Source: Sphingobacterium sp. N143
GTDB taxonomy: Bacteria > Bacteroidota > Bacteroidia > Sphingobacteriales > Sphingobacteriaceae
Length of the DNA: 64,000 nt
Direction of reading: 5' to 3'
NCBI RefSeq assembly: GCF_030325625.1
Contig: NZ_JACAIS010000006.1
Coordinates: forward strand, 124,001 to 188,000
Of the stretch, positions 27,456 to 38,000 are shown one piece after another. Numbering within the stretch: position 1 is the stretch's first letter; each line of letters opens with the position of its first letter. The notes beneath the pieces are model-generated. The model worked only from the letters and a program-made list of their open reading frames with translations, was not told the origin of the DNA and searched no databases. The position numbers and the translations under genes are program-made.

Positions 27456-29294
27456 TTATTCCTGCACCGGAATCAAGGTCACTGTGGCAATTTCAGGCAA
27501 CGCTTCCCCTTCGATTGCCGTGGCCTGCAAAGACACCCGGATGCTCGGCTCACCTATGGCCCGTTGAGGGGCATCTACTACCCCCAGCTCGACCTCCTTA
27601 AACGTACTTCCATTTTCGGCAGCAAAGGCATGGGTTAACTGCTGATCAAACAGTGAAAGCATAATTTTACCCTGATGTTTGGCATGAGGCAGGTAATTGA
27701 CCAGCACTTTGTACTTGCCGGGTTTCTGGATCTTGATATCCCAGTAAACCCGGTCCCTGCTGTCTTTCCACTGTCCAATGGCATTCGGACGATTGGGGTC
27801 GTGGGTATGGGCACCGATAATTTTCAGTCCCTTCCCTTCCTGCAATTTGGCGTTATTGGCATTCATCACAATGCGGCCATCGGCCTGGGTCTGTGTGAGG
27901 CTCTCCTCCACCAGGGCTTTGCCCTGGATTTCGACGACAATGACTTTCGGACCTTTTTCTATTGTAAAAACATCCACCGGAATTACCGGCCGGCCCTCCT
28001 TGATCTCCACCTTAAGTTTCGATCCAGGTTCTGCCAGTGCATAAGCTGCCATCACCTTATTTTTGATCGGCAGGTCAATTGCCCCACTGGCAGGCCTATC
28101 AAAGATATGCAGGTACAGCTTGCCGGCCTTTTGGGTACAGTATCCCCAATCCAGGGCCTGAAAGGGACTTGCCGTTGTGCCATAGATCGCTTCCTTATTG
28201 ACCTGCATCCAATCGCCGATGCGCTCCATGATCTGCACGGCAGGTGCAGGAATGGCGCCATCCCCATCAGGCCCCACATTCAGCAGAAAATTGCCACCCT
28301 TACTGACCGTTTCCACAAACAACTGCATGATTTTTGGAAAGCTCTTCCAGTTCTGGTCGTGGGCACTATAGCCATAGCTCTCGTTCATGGTGTGGCTCAC
28401 CTCCCAGTACATGCCCGGCAATCCTGTCGGTGGAATATATTTTTCGGGCGTACCGATATCACCATTCTTATTTTCGAGTCCATTCCAAAACCGGTTGTTG
28501 ATAATAATATTTGGCTGCCATTTGATCAGATCCGTCAGGATATGCTTCGTTCCCCAGGATTCCCCTTCATGCTGTTTGTTGCTAAAGTCGGGCCATAGCA
28601 TATCCAGCGTACCATAGTTCTGTGCCAGTTCCTTAATCTGGCCATAGAGGTATTCTTTATAACGGTCATGATCCGGTTTATGATTGTCGGGATTGGGGTT
28701 CAGCTGGAAGGCTTCATACGAATCGGGGTGTTGCCAATCCAGCAGGGAATAATAGGCCCCCACCTTCATGCCCTCCTGCCGGAAGGCATCCATGATTTCT
28801 TGATAGAGGTCCCTTCCTTTGGGTGATAAATTCGCTGAACCTGTCACCTCATTCTTCAGGGCATAAGGCTGCTGGCTGTTAAACAGGCTAAAGCCTTCAT
28901 GGTGCCTGGAGGTCAAGACCATATACTTCATTCCTGCTTTTTTGGCCAGGCGGGCCCAGCTTTTTGGCTCAAACGAGCGAAGTGTAAATTTTGGTTTCAA
29001 TACAGCAGCATACTGCGCACTGGGGATTTTCCCCCAGGTCTGTATCCATTCGGCATAGTGCTGGGGGTATTTTTTTCCTTCAAAACTGCCTCCGGCAGCA
29101 CTATACAATCCCCAATGGATAAAGAGACCAAAGCGGGCTTCCTTAAACCATTCCATCCGTTTATCTTGTGTTTCGGCCCATCCAGGCACCCCCTCATAGG
29201 GCTGCGATTTGCTCTGGGAAAACGAGGCATCAGTCATCCATAGCAGCATCCCCAGTGCTGCTGCACATTTCCATCTTAAAAAATTAGTTGTCAT
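27456..29294 (-). CDS. GH29 alpha-L-fucosidase
   Basis: A 612-residue exported glycoside hydrolase expected to release alpha-linked L-fucose. A signal peptide (ending TDASFSQ, about 27) is followed by the GH29 barrel with FKEARFGLFIHWGLYSAAGG, MVLTSRHHEGFSLF and TLDMLWPDFS, in which Asp236 is the likely nucleophile. Next comes GGNFLLNVGPDGDG. The C-terminal region (from about 400) is beta-rich and may include a carbohydrate-binding-like module (NAIGQWKDSRDRVYWDI). Two ATG codons three apart (29303 and 29294) are equally usable; I took the inner one. It lies between the SGNH hydrolase and oxidoreductase genes on one strand and probably one transcript. Confidence 0.9.
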   Translation of the reverse strand: MTTNFLRWKCAAALGMLLWMTDASFSQSKSQPYEGVPGWAETQDKRMEWFKEARFGLFIHWGLYSAAGGSFEGKKYPQHYAEWIQTWGKIPSAQYAAVLKPKFTLRSFEPKSWARLAKKAGMKYMVLTSRHHEGFSLFNSQQPYALKNEVTGSANLSPKGRDLYQEIMDAFRQEGMKVGAYYSLLDWQHPDSYEAFQLNPNPDNHKPDHDRYKEYLYGQIKELAQNYGTLDMLWPDFSNKQHEGESWGTKHILTDLIKWQPNIIINNRFWNGLENKNGDIGTPEKYIPPTGLPGMYWEVSHTMNESYGYSAHDQNWKSFPKIMQLFVETVSKGGNFLLNVGPDGDGAIPAPAVQIMERIGDWMQVNKEAIYGTTASPFQALDWGYCTQKAGKLYLHIFDRPASGAIDLPIKNKVMAAYALAEPGSKLKVEIKEGRPVIPVDVFTIEKGPKVIVVEIQGKALVEESLTQTQADGRIVMNANNAKLQEGKGLKIIGAHTHDPNRPNAIGQWKDSRDRVYWDIKIQKPGKYKVLVNYLPHAKHQGKIMLSLFDQQLTHAFAAENGSTFKEVELGVVDAPQRAIGEPSIRVSLQATAIEGEALPEIATVTLIPVQE

Positions 29295-29377
29295 CTGTAT
29301 CATCTATTTATGTTCGTATCAGGTATTTCTGTATCCTTTACATCCAAGTGGGTGTACATCGAAAGGCTTTCCCTGCC

Positions 29378-30355
29378 CTAAAACCCTTCGCCCTGGAGCT
29401 CTCTTTGGATCTTTTGATATTCATGCTGCGCTTCCGGCAGCGGGCGTCCCTTGTTCAGCCCCGGCCGCTTATGGCCGGTGTAGGTCAGCCAGGCATCTTT
29501 CATGAGGGTCTGCTGTTTCCATACCAACTCATATAATTTTCCGAGCTTCGGATCATTGGCGAGCTGTTCTTCCCAGCTAGCTGCTACCGGTAGGCTGGGC
29601 ATCAGGTGGCGGACAATTTCCCTGGCCATCAGCCAGTGCCCCAGTACGCCGGGGTGCACACCGTCTGCAGCCAGTTTAAACGCTGGATCGCCCTGGATAT
29701 GTTCTTCCAGATAGCGCTTCATGGGAAAGTGCAGGTCAATGACCTCCCATCCATGCCTATGTCCGTACTGGAGCAGCCATTCGGCATAACGGTCCAGCAC
29801 CTTGTTATAGCCATTCAATCTCAGCTTGGGATCATCATGTACTGGTGGTGTCATCCATAGGATATGCTTGACACCCTTCTTTTTCAGTTGATCATGCAGG
29901 AGTTTGACCCCTGTTTTATAGGCCTCAAAACGTTTGGCATCCAGGGGCAGATAGATGCCGTCGTTCATGCCATAACAGACAAATACCACTTCAGGATTGA
30001 TTTTGCTGAGGACACTGTCCAGACGGTCAAAAAGACAGGGTCGGGGAAAGCGGCCATCCGCATGGTTAGGTTCACTCAGTCCCGACAGGGTTTCACTGGG
30101 TAGCCCCAGGTTGATAAATTGCGGCTTATGTTTCGGGTGGCTGGTTAAAAACAGGCTTTCGGTCATTGCCACATATTTTCCGGCATAAGTAATACTGTTT
30201 CCTAAAAAAAGGACCTGTTTGGCTTCATCCCAGACCAAGCCCTTCTTTTTGTCCTGCGCATGTCCCTGCAGGTAACAGCAAAGGCTGAGGCACAAGAGCA
30301 GCAGGTAGCCCCGGGTCCTGGTTCGGTTCAGCAATAAATAGGGTAAATGCAGCAT
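29378..30355 (-). CDS. SGNH/GDSL-type esterase, exported
   Basis: A 325-residue hydrolase, probably a carbohydrate esterase that removes acetyl or similar groups from the glycan. A signal peptide (LLLLCLSLCCYLQGHAQ, to about 33) is followed by block I QVLFLGNSITYAG, in which Ser54 is the nucleophile and GNS replaces the commoner GDS. Block III is seen in VCYGMNDGIY. Block V is DGVHPG, with Asp231 and His234 completing the triad. It sits between the two GH29-containing genes, so it should act on the same decorated polymer. Confidence 0.88.
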   Translation of the reverse strand: MLHLPYLLLNRTRTRGYLLLLCLSLCCYLQGHAQDKKKGLVWDEAKQVLFLGNSITYAGKYVAMTESLFLTSHPKHKPQFINLGLPSETLSGLSEPNHADGRFPRPCLFDRLDSVLSKINPEVVFVCYGMNDGIYLPLDAKRFEAYKTGVKLLHDQLKKKGVKHILWMTPPVHDDPKLRLNGYNKVLDRYAEWLLQYGHRHGWEVIDLHFPMKRYLEEHIQGDPAFKLAADGVHPGVLGHWLMAREIVRHLMPSLPVAASWEEQLANDPKLGKLYELVWKQQTLMKDAWLTYTGHKRPGLNKGRPLPEAQHEYQKIQRELQGEGF

Positions 30356-30411
30356 ATCATTTGATCTTTAGTATATCTATTTCAGTGGTTCAGGTCTTTG
30401 AGCCTGCTTTA

Positions 30412-33057
30412 TCAGGCAAATTTTATCTTTAATGCATAGCCTAGGGTATTGTCTTGTACCTGCTTGGGCAGCTGCAAGTGGAGTCCCTTATCATCCTGCC
30501 CAAAGTCGACTTTTCCAAAGCCCAGGATTTCAACCGATGTGACCTTCCCCTGACCTGTGTGGATTGCCGGCACCTTGACCTGAGCATCTGCTGGCGGGTG
30601 CAGGGCCATCGCATAGACAAATCCGTTCTTCTGGGTAAACCAAAAGTCCAGCGCCGTAAACTTCGCATGGAAGCCCTCCCTTTCCCTTTGTTCGGTATCC
30701 GTGATCTGGACTGTGGTCGGACCATCATGCTGTATGATCCAGGGTGAGCTGCCATAGACCGCTTCACCGTTGGTTCGCAACCATCGTCCCAAAACCCCAA
30801 GATTCCGCTTCACCTCAGGGACGACTTGCCCCTGGGCATCAGGCCCTATATTGAGCATATAATTGCCACCCTTGCTCACGATTTCCAGCAGCCAATAACG
30901 CAGTTCATCAACCTCCTTCCAATCATGATCATAGGATTTATAGCCCCAGGAATGGTTGAACGTACCAATGGCTTCCCAAGGTTTGGCAAAGGTTTCCATC
31001 GTGGCAGGGATCCGGTTATCTCCCGGAATGGCATAATCCCCCATCCCATTGCCAATCCGTTCGGAGACAATCACATTGGGGTTCCCTTCATAGACCGTTT
31101 TATAAAAACGGAAACTCTGTTCTGCCGTCATCAGTCCTGGCATATCAAACCAGATGTATTTCAGTTTTGGAAACCGCTGCAAGATTTCCTGTACCTGCGG
31201 AATAGCCTTTTCATTCAGATAGGCCGCAAAAGAATTGGCACTGGGATCCCAGCGGTTGGCCCCGAAGGCATCCGTTTTGGCATTGATGAGGTCATTCCGG
31301 GCCTTGGTGACGGCATATTGGGCATCGCTGCCATCCCGCCAGTCAATATTATGGGAATAGTAAACCCCAAAGTCCAGTTGATGCCGAAGGCAGGCCTCAT
31401 ACAGTTCCTGAATGATGTCCCTTTGATAAGGAGTAGCCTGCACGACATTAAAGGAGCTCACCCTAGAGTCAAATAAAGCAAAGCCATCGTGATGCTTGCT
31501 GGTGACGACAAGGTATTTCATGCCGGCATCTTTGGCCATTTTCACCATCTTGTCGGCATCAAAAGCCTGAGGGTTAAATTTCGGGGCAAGCTCCGCATAG
31601 GTGGCCCGTGGAATCTTGGCGACCAGCTGGATCCATTCGGCCACACTGGGGCTCCCCAGGTCTTCTATTTTCTTGCCATCCCATATGCCCCCCGGAATTG
31701 CATATAGCCCCCAGTGGATAAAAAGGCCAAACTTCTGTTGCTGAAAATCAGCCAGGGCCTTGGCTTTATGCGCATTCATCGTCTTCCACGCCTGCATGAG
31801 CGATGCTGTAGACTGATGTATCCGGTCATTCCACCGGGTCAAGGCCTCCAGGTAATAATAATCTGCATAAACCAAGGGAACATCGATTTCCCCTTTATGT
31901 GGGATACTGCCGACGCTATGTTTCAGCAGAAAGAAACCATTTTCGCCCACCTTGCTGGAATAGCGTTCCGAGCCCAGGGACCGGAGGATCTTTTCGGCCA
32001 CATCGAGATAAGCCTGCTGCTGTTCGGGCTCAAGATAGTCGACAAGCTCCAGCAATGCCGATGCAGTGACCGCCGCCGCCGAAGCATCCCGTGGTATGTC
32101 CTGGAAATCGGTTTTATGGTAATCCCAGTTGGGCACAAACCCGGGCTGGTCGACATCAAAATCCCATAGGGGTACTTTATCCGCTGGCAAGCGAGGGTGC
32201 TGGGTATAGAAATCAGCCATTTTCACGGCTGCTGTTAGGTATTTCGGGTCTTTTGTTTCGCGGTACATCACCGTAAACCCATAGAGTCCCCATGCCTGGC
32301 CCCGGGCCCAGGCGGAATTGTCCGAAAAGCCCTGTGCCGTTTCCTTACTGAGCACCGCACCCGTATTGGGATCGTAGTTGATGACATGGTAGGAACTGAA
32401 ATCAGGCCGATATTGATGTTTCAAGGTTGTTTCGGCATGTTGGATGGCCACATTCCGGTAGACCGGATCACCCGATAGTTTGGAAGCCAGAAAAAGGAGT
32501 TCCAGGTTCATCATATTATCGATGATCACCGGAAACTGGTAGGTATGCTTACCATCCCAGGAAGGAAATGTATTCCAGGATTTGATCGCACCTACCTTTG
32601 GGTTAAACCGAGTCAGCAACGACTTGGCACTCTGGATCAGGATCGGTTTGAAGGTCGTATCCCCTGTCAGCCGATAAGCATTGCCATAGCTGCAGTTCAT
32701 GACAAAACCAATATCATGGTGACTGGTATTGAACTGATTATTTTCCAACGATTTGGTCCATTTCATGGCGGCATCGCGCCATTTATCGGCACCTGTATAT
32801 TCAAAGACATACCACAGGCTGCCCGGCCAAAAGCCACCGGTCCAATCGTGGATATCTGTAAATGATGTATTTCCCTGTGCATCGGCAGAACGGGGGTATT
32901 TACGCAGATCCGTATGATGTTTATAGAGCCGTTCATATTGCTGTTCGGCCAGATCGAAGCCTCTTTTTACCATATCACTGGTATCGGCCGATGCCCAAAA
33001 GGGGCAAAAAAGAAAGGCAAAAAACAGCATCAACAAACGATGTCGGTGAATGATCAT
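30412..33057 (-). CDS. GH88-GH29 fusion: unsaturated uronyl hydrolase plus alpha-L-fucosidase
   Basis: An 881-residue exported two-domain enzyme. The chosen start at 33057 gives a signal peptide (HRHRLLMLFFAFLFCPFWAS); an ATG 14 codons upstream would bury it. Residues about 25-420 form a GH88 (alpha/alpha)6 barrel: DWTGGFWPGSLW, TSHHDIGFVMNCSYGNAYRL with Asp115, IIDNMMNLELL with Asp180, and SAWARGQAWGLYGFTVMYR. Asp115 and Asp180 match the spacing of the two family catalytic aspartates. From about 430 a full GH29 barrel follows: QKFGLFIHWGLYAIPGG, VVTSKHHDGFALF and YIWFDMPG (Asp638, likely nucleophile), then a beta-domain. Both catalytic halves look intact. The pairing suggests a lyase-generated oligosaccharide carrying both an unsaturated uronic acid and fucose. 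Confidence 0.9.
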   Translation of the reverse strand: MIIHRHRLLMLFFAFLFCPFWASADTSDMVKRGFDLAEQQYERLYKHHTDLRKYPRSADAQGNTSFTDIHDWTGGFWPGSLWYVFEYTGADKWRDAAMKWTKSLENNQFNTSHHDIGFVMNCSYGNAYRLTGDTTFKPILIQSAKSLLTRFNPKVGAIKSWNTFPSWDGKHTYQFPVIIDNMMNLELLFLASKLSGDPVYRNVAIQHAETTLKHQYRPDFSSYHVINYDPNTGAVLSKETAQGFSDNSAWARGQAWGLYGFTVMYRETKDPKYLTAAVKMADFYTQHPRLPADKVPLWDFDVDQPGFVPNWDYHKTDFQDIPRDASAAAVTASALLELVDYLEPEQQQAYLDVAEKILRSLGSERYSSKVGENGFFLLKHSVGSIPHKGEIDVPLVYADYYYLEALTRWNDRIHQSTASLMQAWKTMNAHKAKALADFQQQKFGLFIHWGLYAIPGGIWDGKKIEDLGSPSVAEWIQLVAKIPRATYAELAPKFNPQAFDADKMVKMAKDAGMKYLVVTSKHHDGFALFDSRVSSFNVVQATPYQRDIIQELYEACLRHQLDFGVYYSHNIDWRDGSDAQYAVTKARNDLINAKTDAFGANRWDPSANSFAAYLNEKAIPQVQEILQRFPKLKYIWFDMPGLMTAEQSFRFYKTVYEGNPNVIVSERIGNGMGDYAIPGDNRIPATMETFAKPWEAIGTFNHSWGYKSYDHDWKEVDELRYWLLEIVSKGGNYMLNIGPDAQGQVVPEVKRNLGVLGRWLRTNGEAVYGSSPWIIQHDGPTTVQITDTEQREREGFHAKFTALDFWFTQKNGFVYAMALHPPADAQVKVPAIHTGQGKVTSVEILGFGKVDFGQDDKGLHLQLPKQVQDNTLGYALKIKFA

Positions 33058-33138
33058 ATTATCATTAGGTTTATCGTACAGCTCGATTCCTATGTGCAAG
33101 CTGTCAGGTTTATAAAAAATTAAATTACAAAAAAAGAA

Positions 33139-34896
33139 TCAGTCTACCCAACCTGGGTTTTGCACCAAGTTCACGTTCATCTGTAATTCCGAAGTCGGAA
33201 TGGGCCATACCGTCAGAAAATCACCTTTATAACTATAATTGCTGACATTGGTGCCCCAGATCTGCTTACGTCCATTTCCTTTTTGGAATACTTTTTCCTT
33301 CCAGGTTCCCCAGCGCAGTTCGTCGAAGTAGTTTATTCCCTCATTTGGGAACTCAACCCGGCGTTCATTTTGAATGCGGACGCGCAGGTCGTCCTTTCCT
33401 GTCACAGCGGTCGCGGCATTTGAATTCAACAGCGCAACACCTGCACGCTGACGGACTTCATTCACTTTTGCCACCGCTTCATTCAGCTGGCCTTCCTCAT
33501 TCAGCGCTTCGGCCCACATCAGCAGGATATCGGCATAGCGGAAAACCGGGAAGTCTATCGGCCCGTAATTACGGTCAACAAGCTCATTGACACCTTCGGC
33601 GACAAATTTCCGGTAGAAATAAAAGAAATTGATCTGTGTATCACTCTGGATATCCCCATCCACCTGGGCCTGGCCACGGAATGGCCAGCGCATAAACTGC
33701 AGGCTTTCGACATTCGTAAAATTATAGGCTCCCCTAAAAGAAGAATATGGAGTCACCACATTCGCCTGGAGGCGGGGATCACGGTTTTCATATGCCTTTT
33801 TGATCCGTTCTTCATTGCCCTGCGGCAGATATAAGCTCATCTTTGCCCCCCGCAAAGCGGCAGCGGCTTTTTCGGCTTCGGTCAGGTTATTGCGCAGGAA
33901 AAAGACCTCCCGTTCATTTTCTGTCAAACCCGAATACCCCGGAATGACTTTATCCCATGTAAACTTGGAGCCATCCTTATTTTCATACAGATCGACCAGA
34001 TGAGGTGTGGGCATAAAGTAGTTCCAGCCCCGCGAGTATACCGAAGGCCAGCCGCATAGCAGCTGCATGTTGTTGCCGTAGCCCGATTCACTCCGGTGCT
34101 GAATGGAAAAGATCATTTCCGGACATTGTTCATTGGCTTCCTTAAACAATGCTTTATAATCGGCAAACAAGGTATGTCCTGCATCCTTTACCTTTTGAAA
34201 ATCAGCGGCGGCCTTTGCCCATTCTTTACGATAGAGGTATACTTTGCCCCGCAGTGCATAGGCCGCCGCCTTGGTGGCATGGCCATAATTGGCATTACCG
34301 GCAGGATAGCGATCGGGGAAATTAGGTTCCGCGATACAATCGTTCAGATCGGCTAGGACCTGCTGCCAGACCTCCTCTTCTGTATTACGGCCTTTGATCG
34401 CTTCGACGGCTGTAAAGGGTTCAAGGTAGATGGGCACTCCCTTGTAGAGCTGGTTGAGCCTAAAGTAAAAATAAGCCCGCAGAAATTTAGCCTCGGCAAT
34501 ATACCGGGCTTTCTTTTCGGCTGGAGAAGGTGATTTGGTGGGTATATTTTTCAGTGCGTCATTTGCCCGTTGGATACCTTCGTACTGGATCTGCCAAACA
34601 TTCAGGAACAAGGGGTCTCCTGCTGTAATCGTTCCGGTCATCAACGGTTCATCAAAGCGTCCCTGTCCCGTAAACGAAAAGCGGTCAAATTGATAAAGCT
34701 CATAAAGCGAGATCAGGCCACTATGGCTCATCTTGAGCCGAAAGGAATTGTAGATCCCGGCAACTCCCAGGTCCGTTAGGTTGTCTGTCGTCCACATGGT
34801 TGCCGTGGATACCGATGAATAGGGTGAGGTATCCAAAAGATCTCTTTTACACCCCAAAATACCTGTTATCAATAAAATTGCGATTAATTTTTTCAT
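33139..34896 (-). CDS. SusD/RagB family glycan-binding lipoprotein (pair 3)
   Basis: A 585-residue surface lipoprotein with signal MKKLIAILLITGILGC (lipobox Cys16). Typical segments are EAKFLRAYFYFRLNQLYKGV, FRYADILLMWAEALNEEG, ERRVEFPNEGINYFDELRWG and the C-terminal NVNLVQNPGW. It follows its susC by 107 bases and precedes the GH88-GH29 gene by about 80 bases. It should bind the polymer broken down by the fucosidase, uronyl hydrolase and esterase genes downstream. Confidence 0.95.
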   Translation of the reverse strand: MKKLIAILLITGILGCKRDLLDTSPYSSVSTATMWTTDNLTDLGVAGIYNSFRLKMSHSGLISLYELYQFDRFSFTGQGRFDEPLMTGTITAGDPLFLNVWQIQYEGIQRANDALKNIPTKSPSPAEKKARYIAEAKFLRAYFYFRLNQLYKGVPIYLEPFTAVEAIKGRNTEEEVWQQVLADLNDCIAEPNFPDRYPAGNANYGHATKAAAYALRGKVYLYRKEWAKAAADFQKVKDAGHTLFADYKALFKEANEQCPEMIFSIQHRSESGYGNNMQLLCGWPSVYSRGWNYFMPTPHLVDLYENKDGSKFTWDKVIPGYSGLTENEREVFFLRNNLTEAEKAAAALRGAKMSLYLPQGNEERIKKAYENRDPRLQANVVTPYSSFRGAYNFTNVESLQFMRWPFRGQAQVDGDIQSDTQINFFYFYRKFVAEGVNELVDRNYGPIDFPVFRYADILLMWAEALNEEGQLNEAVAKVNEVRQRAGVALLNSNAATAVTGKDDLRVRIQNERRVEFPNEGINYFDELRWGTWKEKVFQKGNGRKQIWGTNVSNYSYKGDFLTVWPIPTSELQMNVNLVQNPGWVD

Positions 34897-35003
34897 TAGA
34901 ATATGTATTATTCATTCATTATCTGTCATTATTTCTTTGTCTCGATCGGCAGTCCTGCCGCCATCAGGTCTGCTCATGCCATGAACATCCTGTTCAGCTC
35001 AGA

Positions 35004-38000
35004 TTAAAACGTGAGGTTCACCCCCAGCGAATACTGCCGCATGGTAGGGTAGTTTACCACAGAAGAATTGATGATGTTCGGATCATTGGAAGCTGGCCCG
35101 ATCTCCGGGTCCAATCCCGGAAACTTGGTCCAGGTCAGCAGGTTTTCGCCAGCCAGATAAATCCGCAGCTTGGCAATCGAGAAACGGCTGGCCACACTTT
35201 CGGGAAGGGTATACCCCAGCTGAAGGTTGCGCAGTTTCACAAAGGACGAATTGTAGAGGTAAAAATTGCTCGTCCGTCCATTCTGGGCATCAGTGACGCC
35301 TTTCAGCCGTGGATAGTGGCCATCGATGCGATTGTTGGGATCTGCGGGGTTGGCGGCATTATAATAATAATGATCGTCTGCCACCAGCGCCGGTACAGAC
35401 TTACCCTGGGCCACAATGGAGGAATTGAGGTACAGTTCATTCCAGTAATAAGCCATTCCGGAAGAAGCCGACCAGATCATCGAAGCATCAAACCCCTTGT
35501 AGGCCAGGTTGACACTCAGTCCGTAATTGAATGCCGGAGTTGCCCTTTTTCCTGTAAATTGTTGATCGTAGACATTTCCATAGACACCGTCGCCATTGAG
35601 ATCCGAATAGATCAGATCCCCGTACCATATCTTGGTGGGGTCTATCCCATCAGCAGGTTGAAACGAATAGCCTGCGGCAACCATGGCTTTTAGCCATTCC
35701 ATATCCTGTTCGGTCCGGATCATACCGTCCTGAGGCCCCCCGTCTTTGTTAACGCTACCATCTGCCATAAAATGGTTTCCGGATCCTTTATAGACATTGT
35801 ACAGGTAGAACTCATTGATTTCATGTCCTTCGATGATACGCTGGTTGGTACCACTGGATACCATCCCGATATTGGACTGGTACACCTGATTGCCTGCCGC
35901 ATCGCTGACGTAACCTTCGGAAAGGAGGCCTTTGTATTTTTCTACCCGATTGGTATTGTAGGCAAAGTTACCCGAAACACTATATTTAAAGTCATTGATC
36001 CGATTTTGATAGCTCAGGGTCAGTTCGAGACCGCGCTTGCTCACTTCAGCGATATTCATCGTTGCCGCAGCCGCAGTCCCTGTGGTAGCCGGGATCGTAG
36101 GCACAAACAATATTCCATCGGTAAATGCCCGGTAGATATCAAATTCCACATTGAGCTTTCCCTGCAGGGCTGTGGCCGTAAAGCCTAGGTTTGTCGTTGT
36201 GGTGGTTTCCCAGTGCAGCATATCGTTGCCCAGTTTGGTCTGTGCCAGCCCACGGATCGCCTGGTTGTTGAACGAATAATTGACTGTGCCATAAGAAGGC
36301 AGGTGGTCGTAGTTTCCCGGCGAGGCATTGTTTCCTGTCTTCCCCCAGGAAGCCCTCAAGCGCAGGTCGTCCACGACAGATTTCAATGGTGCCATAAAAG
36401 GTTCCTCCGAAATACGCCAGCCGGCGGAGAATGCCGGGAAGAATCCCCAGCGTTTGGCCGTTCCAAACCTTGAGGAACCATCATAACGCAATACAGCCTC
36501 GGCCAGGTATTTGTTGTTGTAAGCATAGTTGGCCCGTCCAAAAAACGAACGCAAGCCATAATCAAACTCATCGCCCGTAATCGAGCTCATGGTCATGGCC
36601 GAATTAAAGGTCGTCAAATCCGGGTGCACAAGCCCCAACATAGCCGCATTGTTGTTATACTGATTGAAATACTGCTCGTTGTAACCGACAATTCCGCCTA
36701 CATCATGTTTCCCAAAGGAGCCATTATAGCGCAGCACATTGTCGATGATCACATTATAGCTTTTGGTGAGCCCATATTGCGTGGTGATCTGTCCTGGTGA
36801 CAAGGCCGCCGTACTGAGTTTGTTGGTTGCAAAATTCCATTTTTCATAAGGCACCAGATGCGAATTAAATTCGGTATAGCTGTGGTTGTAATTTACCTTC
36901 GATTCAAACTCCAGCCCTTTCATGAGGTTAAGTTTTGCAAAAATCGTGGTATTGAAGCGATTAACCTGATTCCTGCCCCCTATACCGTTCAGGAATGCGA
37001 GGGCATTGTTGGCTGTTGCCGACTCTTCAGCGGCAGCCGGAAAGCCATATACCCCATTATAATAAGGATATACCCCCGGCACGGTCTGTGTCAGGTAGGA
37101 ATAGGCGGTGCCCACATCGGCGACACTCATGTTCTGCATATCGCCGAAGGTCTGTGTTCCTACCGTGAGGAATTTGGCGACCTTGGACTGCAGGTTTACC
37201 CGCATCCGGATCTTGTCGGCTCCCGTTTCGGGCATCGTCCCAGGATTGTTGAAATAGCCGACCGAAAAGAGGTATTGCGTATTGTCGGTTCCACCGTTGA
37301 GGGAGAGGTTATGGTTCTGCAGGAGCTTACGCTGCCCGAACAGCACATCTCCCCAATTGGTATTGGGGTAGGCAACTTCATTCGGGATCCCAAATTCTGT
37401 CAAACCGGCAGGATTTTTCCTGGCCTCCTCCCACAGCTTGATGGTTGCGTCGGTGTATACTGCCGCCTGCCCCAAATTGGTGAACCCCTCATTGACAAGG
37501 CGCATATGCCGTGCATAATCCGTAATGAACTCCGGTACATTATTCGGCCGCAGCATGGATACCATGCCCGTATAGGATACATTATTTTTGCCCTTGGCCC
37601 CTTTCTTTGTCGTGATGACTACGACCCCATTGGATCCCAATGAGCCATAGATTGCTGCTGTGGCGGCATCCTTCAGAATGGAGATGGACTCCACATCATT
37701 TGGGTTTACCGCATCCATCGAACCCACGATTCCATCGATCACCACCAAGGGTGAAGTATTGTTTAGCGTGCCTTTCCCGCGGATCAGGATATTGGCACCA
37801 TCTGCTCCCGGTTTACCTGTGGTCGTCTGCACATTCACCCCTGCTGCCAAGCCCGCCAGCGAAGAGGTTAAGGTCGATGTGGACCGGTTTTCCAGGGAGC
37901 TTCCATTCACGGTAGATACCGCACCGATTACATTTGCCCGCTTTTGGCTGCCATAGCCCACCACCACCACTTCGTCCAGACCACTCACCTCCTCCTGCAA

